Below are positions 34,723 through 43,775 of a stretch of DNA of 64,000 nt, one piece after another. Source of the stretch: Halocatena pleomorpha. GTDB taxonomy: Archaea; Halobacteriota; Halobacteria; Halobacteriales; Haloarculaceae. The stretch is taken from the NCBI RefSeq assembly GCF_003862495.1, contig NZ_RRCH01000014.1:124001-188000 (forward strand), in the 5' to 3' direction. Under the pieces are notes generated by a model. The model was not told where the DNA came from. It made no database searches and was given only the letters and a program-made list of their open reading frames with translations. The position numbers and the translations under genes were made by a program. Each line of letters begins with the position of its first letter. Positions within the stretch are counted from its first letter, which is position 1.

Positions 34723-36279
34723 TCACGACTGGTTGCAAATGCCAGTCGGACAGTGCCCCTTGGCGTGTGCGGCGAATTCGGTTTCGAACTCCTCCATCGC
34801 GGTCGTGATCGGGCGAGACGCATCGCGGCCGAATCCACAGAGACTGGTCGTACGCATGACGCGCGCGAGTTCGCGGAGTATTTCGCTCTTGTATTCACCG
34901 TCGTACACGCGGCGAAGGATGTACACCAACTGTTTCGTCCCTTCGCGGCACGGGACACACCGCCCACAGTTCGTCTCTTTTGCGAACGTCGCGCGCTCGC
35001 CAACAAGTGCCACCATGCAGGTCGACTCTCCGAGCAGTTCCACGACTCCGTTCGTTCCCAGATGTGCACTCCGCAAGCCGGGTGCGCTCGCGGGCACATC
35101 AAGCGAACGAGTCATCCCACCGAAGACACCGCCGACGCACGCACCATGCCAGCCGTTTTCGAGTTCAACGGCCGATAGCGCTGCATCGAGCGTCGCGTCG
35201 GTTGACAGTTCGGTCGTTGCCAGTGTAGAATCATCGTCCGCGACAGTGATCAGGCGCGTTCCGGGGTCTGACGACGCTCCGCTGGAACCGTTCCCCGCAA
35301 GGAGCGCCCCGATCTGTGCGAACGTTCTGGGCGTGTGGATCAGGGTCGGTCGGCCGTTAACGCCGTATTCGCTCGGGCCCGGCGGCTGGCGACGGGCCTC
35401 AATCCGATGGTTCCCTTCGATCGCTTCAAGCGCCATCGTCGGCTCACCCGCCGTGTACTCGTCTGGACCGGTAACGACTCGTATCGGTATTCCAGTATCA
35501 GTGACAGCGTCGAGTGCGCTAGCCGCCTCCTGTACGCGCTCATAGGCGATCGTTTCGGTTTCGCTCAGGTAGATGACGACATCGGTCGCCCTGAGTGCGA
35601 TCGCTGATGAGAGCGCCGCATCGACAACCGTAAGCGGTGCGCTTTCGAGGAGGAGTCTGTCACCGTCAGCGTGGTCGTCAGCCTCGTTTCCGTTTACGAC
35701 CACGAGCGGATCATCAGATGTCTCGTAAACGGTCGTCCACTCCGCCGCAATGGACGTGTCAGTACTCGCGTCCCCGCGTCCGCGTCCCCGGAGATCAGAC
35801 TGCATCACCGCCGTACGCACGCTTTCGGGATCGTCTTTAGCGCGGTCCGTGAAAAGATCGTCCCGGAGATCGGTGTACTCGTCAACGTTCGTCGGTGTCA
35901 ACCAGCCACAGCCTCCGAGGACACGGCGAGAACCCACGCTCAGCGGGCCGGTCTCGGGCGTCGGCAGAACGGGCGTTGCGGGATCGTGCTCGACAACTGC
36001 CATCGCCCCACCAGCCGGTGCGGTCTCCTCTTCGAGGGTTGTCGCTATCGTTTCCATCCGTTCGGTCGAGGGACGGCTGTAAAACGCTGTTTTCCCGTCG
36101 ACCGTTGCCATGACAAGCGGCTCTAAACCGACGTGGCCGACGGATCCGACCGCCGCTGTCGTGACCGACGTGTCGGCTTCGTTTGCCACGCGGAGAAGTT
36201 CCTGCCCACGGCCGTGACTCTTACTACCAGTAGCAACACGTACGGCCGGAGTGCCGTCGATAACCCTTCCATCAGCCAT
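34723..36279 (-). CDS. NuoF-like diaphorase subunit of formate dehydrogenase, copy 1
   Basis: A 518-residue protein. Residues about 10-80 align with the thioredoxin-like [2Fe-2S] domain of HndC/NuoF-type proteins, but the four Cys are gone (VATGSKS and GSVGHV where Cys is expected). The FMN domain begins at RGRGRGDASTD, a changed form of the usual GRGGAGFPTG loop, followed by VVVNGNEADD. The SLBB region and the final [4Fe-4S] motif CGRCVPCREGT with SLCGFG are kept. It would pass formate electrons to NAD+ or another acceptor. It heads the operon, with a TATA-like element 26 bases before ATG 36279. Confidence 0.84.
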   Translation of the reverse strand: MADGRVIDGTPAVRVATGSKSHGRGQELLRVANEADTSVTTAAVGSVGHVGLEPLVMATVDGKTAFYSRPSTERMETIATTLEEETAPAGGAMAVVEHDPATPVLPTPETGPLSVGSRRVLGGCGWLTPTNVDEYTDLRDDLFTDRAKDDPESVRTAVMQSDLRGRGRGDASTDTSIAAEWTTVYETSDDPLVVVNGNEADDHADGDRLLLESAPLTVVDAALSSAIALRATDVVIYLSETETIAYERVQEAASALDAVTDTGIPIRVVTGPDEYTAGEPTMALEAIEGNHRIEARRQPPGPSEYGVNGRPTLIHTPRTFAQIGALLAGNGSSGASSDPGTRLITVADDDSTLATTELSTDATLDAALSAVELENGWHGACVGGVFGGMTRSLDVPASAPGLRSAHLGTNGVVELLGESTCMVALVGERATFAKETNCGRCVPCREGTKQLVYILRRVYDGEYKSEILRELARVMRTTSLCGFGRDASRPITTAMEEFETEFAAHAKGHCPTGICNQS

Positions 36280-36300
36280 CGTTCAAACGATTCGAATCGA

Positions 36301-36308
36301 GATATAAA
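36301..36308 (-). promoter_or_regulatory. TATA box of formate dehydrogenase operon 1
   Basis: On the minus strand TTTATATC is centred about 26 bases upstream of ATG 36279, giving a leaderless operon mRNA. Confidence 0.5.
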
Positions 36309-36388
36309 TCTTCGTGGCTTGTATTTGAAACAGTATAGAACGTAATCATATTCAAGTAACAAGAGATCGAAGGGCGACCGCCGTCTCG

Positions 36389-37138
36389 TTATGTTGCGTC
36401 GGTGGCCTGTGGTCGATCGCTCTGCGTGCGTTTGTGTTGCTGAAGCCACTGCTGATACTCTGGTGGAGCGACGACCCGCACGGTTGCGAGCATCGTCGAG
36501 TGACCAACGCCACAGAACTCGGCGCAGTAAAGACGGTACGTGCCAGCCTTCGTAACATTTGTCTTAAACGTGGTCGTTCGACCGGGGAACGCGTCTTGTT
36601 TGACGCCGAGAGCGGGAATGTGGACGGAGTGAATCACGTCTGTCGAGGTGATTCTGAAGAGGATCGTTCGGTTCGCAGGAAGCACCAGCGTATTCGTCGT
36701 CGTCACTTCCTCGTCGGGGTACGTGAACTCCCAGAACCAATTTTGTCCCGTAACGTGAACGTCGACAGGCCGTGAAGAATTTGTCATGTCAGGACCAGCT
36801 GAAACCGTCAGATTTCCGAGCACCAGGTACGACGAGGTGCCAACGAACAACAGGATAAGTACGACGACGACAGTCCACGTGATTTCAAACGATGGACGTT
36901 CCTCCGTCGGCTTCGGATCGTTATTGGCGTGGAACGTTATCATAGCGTACAATATCGCCCCTTCGACGAGGAGGGTGAGCGGAACTGCGACCAGCAGTAA
37001 CCGTCGATGCAGCGTTCGAAGGAGTACCTCGCTCACGGAGTCGTAGCCGGGCGTCGGAAGCGGAACCACAGCAACGGTTATTACAATCAGTCCGACGAGC
37101 AGTACCACGAGGGGAAGTAGCCGCGACTGATTCATCAC
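36389..37138 (-). CDS. coxB: Cytochrome c oxidase subunit II
   Basis: A 249-residue protein with an N-terminal segment, two membrane helices (about 6-80) and an external cupredoxin domain. The CuA ligands are H in VIHSVHIPALG and CAEFCGVGHSTM (C-x3-C-x3-H-x2-M); the acidic residue E of CAEFC is also kept. It accepts electrons, probably from a blue copper protein, and passes them to subunit I. Its ATG overlaps the stop of coxA (ATGA). Confidence 0.9.
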   Translation of the reverse strand: MMNQSRLLPLVVLLVGLIVITVAVVPLPTPGYDSVSEVLLRTLHRRLLLVAVPLTLLVEGAILYAMITFHANNDPKPTEERPSFEITWTVVVVLILLFVGTSSYLVLGNLTVSAGPDMTNSSRPVDVHVTGQNWFWEFTYPDEEVTTTNTLVLPANRTILFRITSTDVIHSVHIPALGVKQDAFPGRTTTFKTNVTKAGTYRLYCAEFCGVGHSTMLATVRVVAPPEYQQWLQQHKRTQSDRPQATDAT

Positions 37139-38859
37139 TCATCCTCCCGTTCGAGTTGCGTCTCGAACCACTGCCACTCCCGCGTGAACTGACCGATGTC
37201 CTTCAAGTCCCAAACGTCGGCGTTTTCGATCCGCGGACCCATTCGGTAGGATTGAACCATGTTCCACAGCCAGATGAGCACTCCGAGACCGAGGAGATAC
37301 GCACCGCCAGTCGCGATCTGCTGAAGAAGCGTGAACTCGGCTGGATACGTCGCGTACCGTCGCGGAAGACCGAGATACCCCACGATGAGCATGGTGAAAA
37401 ACGCGATCCAGACGCCCGCGAACGTGAGCACAAGGTGGACGAGCGCCAGCCGTCTGTCGTACATCTTCCGGGTGAGAATCGGATACCAGTAGTAGCTTCC
37501 AGCGAACATCGCAAAGACGATCAGGCCCATGATAATGAAATGAAAGTGTCCCACGACGTACCACGTATCGTGCACGAGAAGGTCAACAGGGATAGACGCG
37601 AGGAACACACCGGTGATCCCGCCGACGGCGAACGTGCTAATGCCACCGATGCAAAAGAGCATTGGTGCGGCGAACCTGATCCGTCCGTTCCAGAGGGTAG
37701 CGATCCAGTTGAACATCTTTATCGAACTCGGCACTGCGATGGCGAGCGAGACGACCATGAACGACATGCGCAATCGTGGGTCGATACCGGTGGTGAACAT
37801 GTGGTGTGCCCAGACGCCAAACGAGAGGACACCGATCGCCAACGTCGTGTACACCATCGACCGAAAGCCGAACACTTCGCGCGCGGCGAACTTCGGGAGT
37901 ATCAAACTGACGAGCGTGAGACCGGGAAGGACGATGATGTACACTTCCGGGTGGCCGAAAAACCAGAACAGATGTTGCCAGAGCAACGGCCCACCGCTCT
38001 TGACCGCGAAAAAAGTCGTCCCGAAATTGCGATCAAGAAGGAGCATGACGAACGCGCTCCCTAGCAACGGAAACGCGAACAGGATGATCCCGCTCATAGT
38101 GAGCATCCCCCACGAGAAGATGTCGATATCAGCCCATGAGACGGAATCGCTGCGTTCAAGAATAATAGTGGTGATGAAGTTGATTGCGGCGATCGTCGTT
38201 GCGATGCCCGAAAGATGAAGCCCCACGAGAAGGATGTCCGTTTCGGGGTTCGTACTCACCACAGAGAGTGGAGGGTACAGCGTCCAACCGAGTTCAGGCG
38301 GTTGTATCGCAAACAGAAAACCAAGATCCAGATCTAATGCAAGGAACAACCGCCCAATCACTTCAGTGATGAGTCCTGCTCGAACGAGGACGAGTGCAGG
38401 CGGGAGCAACCAGAAGCCGATGGCGTTCAACCGGGGAAACGCCATGTCGTCCGCACCGAGCATGATGGGAATAAAGTAGTTTCCGATTCCTGTGAACACC
38501 GGCGTGACGAACAACAGCAACATCGTGAGCCCGTGGGTCGTAAAGAGAGCGTTGTACGTCCCACTGGTCCAAACGACCGCCTCGGGATTCAACAGTTCTG
38601 TTCTGATCATCATCGCGTCGGTCGCCCCCCACAGCCCAGTGAACGTTCCAAAGATGAGATACAGGATACCGATACGCCGATGATCGATGGTCAATACCCA
38701 CTCAAGAAGATCGACCACTCCTGGAAGTCCAACCTCATCGCTGACGGTCACAGTGCCACCGTCAGTCCACGGTGACGGTGACCGTCCGATCGACCGCAGC
38801 AGCCATGCTGTTCCTGCCGCGATCCCTACAACGAGCACCATGAACGGAACGACATCCAC
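37135..38859 (-). CDS. coxA: Cytochrome c oxidase subunit I (aa3-type)
   Basis: A 574-residue, 12-helix heme-copper oxidase. The low-spin heme His lies in YNALFTTHGLTM, the CuB His-Tyr region in WFFGHPEVYIIVLPG, the two CuB His in WAHHMFTTGID and the heme His pair in VGHFHFIIMG. This makes it the oxygen-reducing, proton-pumping subunit. The start is GTG 38859 (ATG at 38841 is possible); a TATA-like TTTTATATA lies at 38910-38918. Overlaps coxB by four bases. Confidence 0.92.
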   Translation of the reverse strand: MDVVPFMVLVVGIAAGTAWLLRSIGRSPSPWTDGGTVTVSDEVGLPGVVDLLEWVLTIDHRRIGILYLIFGTFTGLWGATDAMMIRTELLNPEAVVWTSGTYNALFTTHGLTMLLLFVTPVFTGIGNYFIPIMLGADDMAFPRLNAIGFWLLPPALVLVRAGLITEVIGRLFLALDLDLGFLFAIQPPELGWTLYPPLSVVSTNPETDILLVGLHLSGIATTIAAINFITTIILERSDSVSWADIDIFSWGMLTMSGIILFAFPLLGSAFVMLLLDRNFGTTFFAVKSGGPLLWQHLFWFFGHPEVYIIVLPGLTLVSLILPKFAAREVFGFRSMVYTTLAIGVLSFGVWAHHMFTTGIDPRLRMSFMVVSLAIAVPSSIKMFNWIATLWNGRIRFAAPMLFCIGGISTFAVGGITGVFLASIPVDLLVHDTWYVVGHFHFIIMGLIVFAMFAGSYYWYPILTRKMYDRRLALVHLVLTFAGVWIAFFTMLIVGYLGLPRRYATYPAEFTLLQQIATGGAYLLGLGVLIWLWNMVQSYRMGPRIENADVWDLKDIGQFTREWQWFETQLEREDE

Positions 38860-39026
38860 CGTTATGTCACCCCATCACCGTCCGCCCGAATGCTGATCGA
38901 AAACACGTATATAAAATAGCTACCTTAGATTATAAAATTTATTTTGTTCAGATATAGATTACACTGGCATGTCCGCGGCTGATGTCGTGTTCGTCGTGAT
39001 TCGTGTGGCGTTGCGCACGTGCGGCA

Positions 39027-39470
39027 CTACGCACGGTTATCCGTTGTGTCTGGAGATGGTGGCTGTCCAGTCCAGTTATACACCGCTCCGAGCGTGAATC
39101 CGTATGCAAGGTGTGTGAGAAGCGTTACGGCGAGATAGAAGAGTACAACCGACGTGTCGATCTGGGCAGTTCCGACGAGAACGAAGCCGATCCACAACAC
39201 GGTGGCAAGCAACATTCCTTTCACGGCGGGATCGTGTTGCGGTGGGAGGTAGGGAAAGAGGAGAGCGAACAGAAGCGGCCAAACGACGATACCGAAAAAA
39301 AAGAAGATGAGCAGTCCCCGCCCCACCCGTCCGGGCATTCCGAAAAACCTGGCGAGAGCGTCGAACAAGGACAGTTCCGACCGCGTCTGGACATCAACGA
39401 TTAGAAGGGCCATGCTCATAACGGTCGTGCTCGCAACACCGGCGGTGATCGCGCGTTGTACTTTGTGCAT
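39027..39470 (-). CDS. Small membrane protein, cytochrome oxidase associated (DUF6789-like)
   Basis: A 147-residue protein with four hydrophobic helices. The N-terminus VQRAITAGVASTTVMSMALLI and the middle FFGIVVWPLLFALLFPYLPP resemble a haloarchaeal family often found beside oxidase genes. The role is unknown; it lies 167 bases after coxA promoter region, on the same strand. The C-terminus is cytoplasmic and acidic. Confidence 0.65.
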   Translation of the reverse strand: MHKVQRAITAGVASTTVMSMALLIVDVQTRSELSLFDALARFFGMPGRVGRGLLIFFFFGIVVWPLLFALLFPYLPPQHDPAVKGMLLATVLWIGFVLVGTAQIDTSVVLFYLAVTLLTHLAYGFTLGAVYNWTGQPPSPDTTDNRA

Positions 39471-39637
39471 GGTTGTATGGTGGACATCGACTGTCTACTT
39501 GCGTTACTAGATTCGTTTCAATGTATGGCCCGTATAGATATCAGTCCTTCGGACCACAGAACGAAAGGATTGGACGACCATTCCGGCCACAGACAGGACG
39601 CCAATAATTTTTGCGCGTTGATTGGCTACTCATAATA

Positions 39638-40069
39638 ATGAACCGGCGAACGATGCTCAGGCTGGCTGCCAGCAGTTCGATCGCTTCGCTCACTGGCTGT
39701 ATCAACGCTCGCTTTACCGTTCCGCCGGATCCCGCCTCTGGAGCGTACTCCCACGACTTCTACGCGCTCGGAGCCAAGACGACAGGGTGGCGGGGCATCG
39801 CTCCCCAAGAGATCCGCAGTAATTTGAACCCGGAACTCAAGTTCCGTCCCGGCAGATCCATCCGTCTTCGGTGGACAGCCCTTGATAGTGCACGGCACAA
39901 GATCATCATCGAAAGCAGTCTGGGAAAGACGCTCTATGAATCAGAGGAACTCTCTAATCGTGGTGAGACACGGACGATCACCTTCGAATCGTCTCAGGAG
40001 ATGACGACGTACTACTGTCCGTACTACCCGATACAGATGCGCGGGAGCGTGCTCTGCACTGAATACTAG
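39638..40069 (+). CDS. Tat-exported cupredoxin-like lipoprotein with a lost His ligand
   Basis: A 143-residue protein. The N-terminus MNRRTMLRLAASSSIASLTGC has a twin-arginine motif and a lipobox ending at C21, so it is membrane-anchored outside the cell. The core resembles a blue copper protein: H87 in ARHKI, then C127, Y130 and M134 in YYCPYYPIQMRG, where a functional copper site would have His at 130. It sits in the oxidase cluster and could be a variant electron carrier or a copper-free relative. ATG 39638 is chosen because the Tat motif starts there. Confidence 0.65.
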   Translation: MNRRTMLRLAASSSIASLTGCINARFTVPPDPASGAYSHDFYALGAKTTGWRGIAPQEIRSNLNPELKFRPGRSIRLRWTALDSARHKIIIESSLGKTLYESEELSNRGETRTITFESSQEMTTYYCPYYPIQMRGSVLCTEY

Positions 40070-40389
40070 TGATTCGATGACGATTCGTCGCGGTCGTCCT
40101 CACCGGTATACGCCGCTGGTTCCGAGAGCATGAACCGTGATTGTATCCGGTCTGCCGTCTCCGAGTGACCATCACTCGACTCAGTGAGAAACGTGAAGAC
40201 GAGATACGTGATAGGGGCGAGTGTGAGTATTGGGACGAGATGAAGGCCGAAGATTTCCAGTATCAGAAACCAGTTCTCCCAGCCCCACGGGTTGTACGCG
40301 ATGAACAGTCCGGTGAGCACGAGAATGATCAGCAGGGGTGCTCCGTTTGGAACGCTGTCGACTAGTCGCGTGTCGTCGAATCCGAACAT
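40066..40389 (-). CDS. Small membrane protein (DUF6684-like), oxidase-linked
   Basis: A 107-residue protein with two hydrophobic segments around VPNGAPLLIILVLTGLFIAYNPWGWENWF and LHLVPILTLAPITYLVFTF, ending in an acidic tail. The N-P-W-G-W motif fits a haloarchaeal family that often accompanies cytochrome oxidase. Its stop codon and the stop of the cupredoxin-like gene share the bases CTAG at 40066-40069. No enzymatic role is evident. Confidence 0.6.
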   Translation of the reverse strand: MFGFDDTRLVDSVPNGAPLLIILVLTGLFIAYNPWGWENWFLILEIFGLHLVPILTLAPITYLVFTFLTESSDGHSETADRIQSRFMLSEPAAYTGEDDRDESSSNH

Positions 40390-40458
40390 GGAGCGTCTAC
40401 CGATTGCCTGTTCGTCGACCAGCGTTAATACTCTGCTGGCAGCACCACGCTAGTTCAA

Positions 40459-41346
40459 CTACGGCGCACTGATCGAGGCACCGATATACACGGCTGTGAC
40501 GAGGAAGAGCCAAACCCCATCGACGAAGTGCCAGTACATCGAAACGGTACTGATTGATGTCATCCGGGTCGCTGAATACTGCTCAAGCAACCAGCCACGG
40601 ACGAAGACGATACTCAAAAGCACCACGCCGAGTGTGACGTGGAGTCCGTGGAGTCCGGTCAGTCCATAAAACGCGCTTGCAAACAGTCCACTCGAAAGCG
40701 TGTACCCTTCTCTGACGACGAACTCGTAGTACTCGTACAGTTGTCCAATGAGGAACACTGCGCCGAGAGCCACTGTGACACCGAGCAACCGGAGAAAACG
40801 CGTGCGATCGTTCTCATGAAGCGCCCGGTGGGCGAAATGCACCGTCACGCTGCTCGTGACGAGCAACACCGTATTCACGAACACCACCGGACTGAGAAGT
40901 TCCGGTATCACCCCTCGGGGCCAGGGGTGTGCCCGAATGTAGAAGTAGTACGTGAACCCTGCGCTGAACGTGGCAACCTCCGTTATGAGAAACAGAAGCG
41001 TCGTTGATCGAAGCGTCAATTGGGCGTGGATATCGGTTCCGTACTCCCAGTACCGATAAACGAAGGCGTGATACAACCACCCGAGCAGTCCACTCACAAA
41101 AAGACCCAAGCCAACGAAAAAGAGCACGAAACCGGGCCACTGGGGGACAAACGAATTGACGCCATATCCGAGTCCGTATCCGATAATGATAGTAGCCACG
41201 CCCACGTACAGTAACCCGACGCCGACAGCGCTCATCACCGGCCATAGACTCGTTTCTTCGATTGTCGTCGGCCAATCGTACACGCCCGGCGTCTCCTCAG
41301 ATCGTGGCCGTCCATCCCCTCCTTGCGTCGTTCGTTCATCGGTCAT
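40459..41346 (-). CDS. coxC: Cytochrome c oxidase subunit III
   Basis: A 295-residue protein with seven predicted helices. Typical stretches are LLFLITEVATFSAGFTYYFYIR, GLTGLHGLHVTLGVV and MYWHFVDGVWLFLVTAVYIG. The acidic and His positions of subunit III are seen in these. The long frame upstream to 41643 is not coding; ATG 41346 begins the acidic N-terminus MTDERTTQGG. It is separated from coxBA by three non-cox genes. Confidence 0.88.
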   Translation of the reverse strand: MTDERTTQGGDGRPRSEETPGVYDWPTTIEETSLWPVMSAVGVGLLYVGVATIIIGYGLGYGVNSFVPQWPGFVLFFVGLGLFVSGLLGWLYHAFVYRYWEYGTDIHAQLTLRSTTLLFLITEVATFSAGFTYYFYIRAHPWPRGVIPELLSPVVFVNTVLLVTSSVTVHFAHRALHENDRTRFLRLLGVTVALGAVFLIGQLYEYYEFVVREGYTLSSGLFASAFYGLTGLHGLHVTLGVVLLSIVFVRGWLLEQYSATRMTSISTVSMYWHFVDGVWLFLVTAVYIGASISAP

Positions 41347-41480
41347 ACGTATAGTCCTCAGTAGTTCCCCATCCGTGACGAACGGGTCAGTCCGACATCG
41401 CTTGGGTACTCGCCCTTCGGCGGCATAACGTCTTGCCCGGCGTATGGTTAGCAGACCGAACGTAGCTGCATCGTATGGGA

Positions 41481-41500
41481 TTACAAGCATACGTTTGTAA
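41481..41500. promoter_or_regulatory. TTACA-N10-TGTAA palindrome, site C
   Basis: TTACAAGCATACGTTTGTAA lies between coxC (minus) and the FNT-UspA gene (plus). The outer six bases are exactly symmetric. It is related to sites at 2831, 19854 and 26466. The remainder of the 41347-41724 gap holds nothing I recognise. Confidence 0.35.
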
Positions 41501-41724
41501 TGATGATTCGACGAGCAAATACGGCTATCACTGGGTGGTGCCTTTCGTACGGCGTTACCAAACAGTGTGGAGGGTCTCAGTTCGACACACCGGTGTTCGA
41601 ACAGTCGGCTGATGTACGTCGAAGCGTACGGCTGCACGCTCAACTGATCGAACAGGTCGTGGTCCGTGCTCTCGAATAACAGACAGATACGAACTGCTTA
41701 GTTTCTCTACGGACACATTCCAGC

Positions 41725-43536
41725 ATGGACGAGGGAGACGACTCCGACTCCGAGAGGGCAGTTCGAGACGCGATCGAACGGTCTAGAAGCGGTGCCCCTG
41801 CAGTCGGAGCGGTTGTTCGTGACCGGTTCTCCGCGGACGAGGTCTTTCAGAGAATCGTTGCCGCTGCCGACGAAGAGATCACGTCAGGCACCCGTGAACT
41901 GTTTTTCAGCGCGCTCGCTGGTGGCTTTGCCATCACCATCACGTTTCTGCTCTATTCCTCGATGACAGCTACGACGGGTGATAACCCGGTGATGAGTGCC
42001 CTCCTGTATCCCCTTGGCTTCATCTACATCATCATCGGTGGGTACCAACTGTACACCGAAAACACGGTCCCGCCGGTGACGCTGACGTTGGAACGGTTAG
42101 CGAGTCTTCCGGCATTGTTGCGCCACTGGTCGACCGTCCTCGCTGGCAACTTCATTGGGGGAGCCATCGGGGCAGCAGCACTCACGTGGGGGGACGTGTT
42201 CTCCTCCGGTGCAACGACTGCGGCACTACGCCACGCCCGGCACGGCGTCGAAACACCGGTGACTGCGTTGTTTTTCAAGGCCGTGTTTGCCGGATTAATC
42301 GTCGCCGGGGTCGTCTGGATTGTGTACGCCGCGCGTGACACCATTTCCCGCCTCGTTGTCGTGTATCTAGCCTTTCTTGCGATCCCGCTTGGAAACCTCT
42401 TTCACGTGGTCGTCTCGTTCACTGAAATGATGTATTTGGTGTTTGCCGGTAACCTTAGCTTTACCGTCGGATTGATTCAGTTTATCGTCCCAGTCCTTGC
42501 CGGTAACACACTCGGAGGCATCGTGCTGGTGACGGTTATCAATTACTTTCAGACGACCGAACGTCGTCTCGAATCCGCGCGGTTCGAGGGGGTAGATCGG
42601 CAGCTTTCGATCAGGGAGTGGACAGTCGGAAGCCTCGCGGGTCGTTCATACGTCTCCATGATCGACACGGCTGACGAGCCTGTGGCCGATGACGCCTCCT
42701 ACCGAGTGCTTGTCCCAATCGGTAATCCCCGCACCGAATCCGGTGTTGTCGATCTCGCTTGTTCGATCGCCAGCGAACGAGAGCCTGCGACCGTTCACGC
42801 GGTTCACATCGTCCAAACGCCACGAGTGTCAGTGGGATACGAGCGCAACCACAGGGAGCAAATCGTTGCCGAGTCCAATGAACTCATGGCAGATATCGAC
42901 GAGACCACGCAGTCGTATGGGGTCTCCTGTGCAACCTCGACGATCGTTTCCCACCGCTCCTTCGAGGAGATTTTCGACACGGCGGCGCGGGAACGTGCGA
43001 ATCTCGTGGTAATGGGATGGGGTCCCGACCGGCCGTGGGGGGCTGGCCACACGGATCGTCCGATCGCCGAGCTGACCGGACAGCTCTCTAGTGACGTTCT
43101 CGTCCTCAAAGATCGTGGGTTCGACGCTTCGCGGATCCTCCTTCCAACGGCAGGGGGACCGCACTCTGATCTGAGCGCTGAAGTCGCGCGGGCACTCCGC
43201 GCGACTGCCGGCTCCGAGATCACACTTCTCCACGTCGTCGACGGACCCCAAGAGCGTGAGGCAGGCAAGCAGTTCCTCACTGACTGGGCAGTGGACCACG
43301 ACTTAGACGACGCCGTTCAGGTTGTCGATGACTCTAACGACATCGAAGGTACGATCGGTCGTATGGCAACCGATCATACTCTCATACTCATTGGGGCCAC
43401 CGAAGAGGGACTGCTCTCACGACTCGTTACTGACTCGTTGTATTTCGATGTCATCCACGAAGTCGATTGCTCGGTCCTTCTCACCGAACGACCGGGCGGA
43501 CGAACGATTCTCGAACGGTTGATCGGACGAACATGA
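41725..43536 (+). CDS. FNT-family (YfdC-like) channel fused to two UspA domains
   Basis: A 603-residue protein. Residues about 50-300 form the six-helix formate/nitrite transporter core; LGNLFHVVVSFTEMMYLVFAGN and VPVLAGNTLGGIVLVTVINYFQ match the YfdC-like subgroup rather than FocA. Residues about 325-455 and 460-600 are UspA domains (ILLPTAGGPHSDLSAEVARAL). The second UspA has DS where the APC-fused paralog has GS in the nucleotide loop. Its position between two formate dehydrogenase operons suggests that it moves formate, but YfdC-like proteins are not proven formate carriers. The UspA pair is closely similar to that of the APC permease at 4601-6862. Confidence 0.83.
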   Translation: MDEGDDSDSERAVRDAIERSRSGAPAVGAVVRDRFSADEVFQRIVAAADEEITSGTRELFFSALAGGFAITITFLLYSSMTATTGDNPVMSALLYPLGFIYIIIGGYQLYTENTVPPVTLTLERLASLPALLRHWSTVLAGNFIGGAIGAAALTWGDVFSSGATTAALRHARHGVETPVTALFFKAVFAGLIVAGVVWIVYAARDTISRLVVVYLAFLAIPLGNLFHVVVSFTEMMYLVFAGNLSFTVGLIQFIVPVLAGNTLGGIVLVTVINYFQTTERRLESARFEGVDRQLSIREWTVGSLAGRSYVSMIDTADEPVADDASYRVLVPIGNPRTESGVVDLACSIASEREPATVHAVHIVQTPRVSVGYERNHREQIVAESNELMADIDETTQSYGVSCATSTIVSHRSFEEIFDTAARERANLVVMGWGPDRPWGAGHTDRPIAELTGQLSSDVLVLKDRGFDASRILLPTAGGPHSDLSAEVARALRATAGSEITLLHVVDGPQEREAGKQFLTDWAVDHDLDDAVQVVDDSNDIEGTIGRMATDHTLILIGATEEGLLSRLVTDSLYFDVIHEVDCSVLLTERPGGRTILERLIGRT

Positions 43537-43546
43537 CCGGCACACC

Positions 43547-43645
43547 TTATTCTTCCGTGTCGGCGTGTTCTTCCATAACGTGATCCCTCAGATCTGCTTC
43601 GTTATCGAACGATGCGTCACACATGTCGCACTCGTGCTGTTTCAT
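43547..43645 (-). CDS. 32-residue C2H2 zinc finger protein
   Basis: A tiny protein with one complete zinc finger: C6-x2-C9-x3-F13-x5-L19-x2-H22-x4-H27, including the hydrophobic positions of the classical C2H2 fold. ATG 43645 gives a compact finger; the longer frame to 43903 has no further features. Similar single-finger proteins are frequent in haloarchaea and some affect transcription. It lies beside the second formate dehydrogenase operon on the same strand. Confidence 0.6.
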   Translation of the reverse strand: MKQHECDMCDASFDNEADLRDHVMEEHADTEE

Positions 43646-43775
43646 AGACTGATCACTCAGTCGCTGTCGGTGATGTCTTCGTTCGTCGATCACCTGGAAC
43701 GACCGGTACCACACAATCGATTTGTATCGCGTTTGATTTAAGTATGCGGTCGTCGTATGCGGGGCTCGAACGCAC

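Noticed and set aside
41347-41643. N-terminal extension of the coxC frame
   Set aside because: About 100 extra residues of non-membrane, Arg/Ser/Tyr-rich sequence with no similarity to subunit III; ATG 41346 gives the normal length.
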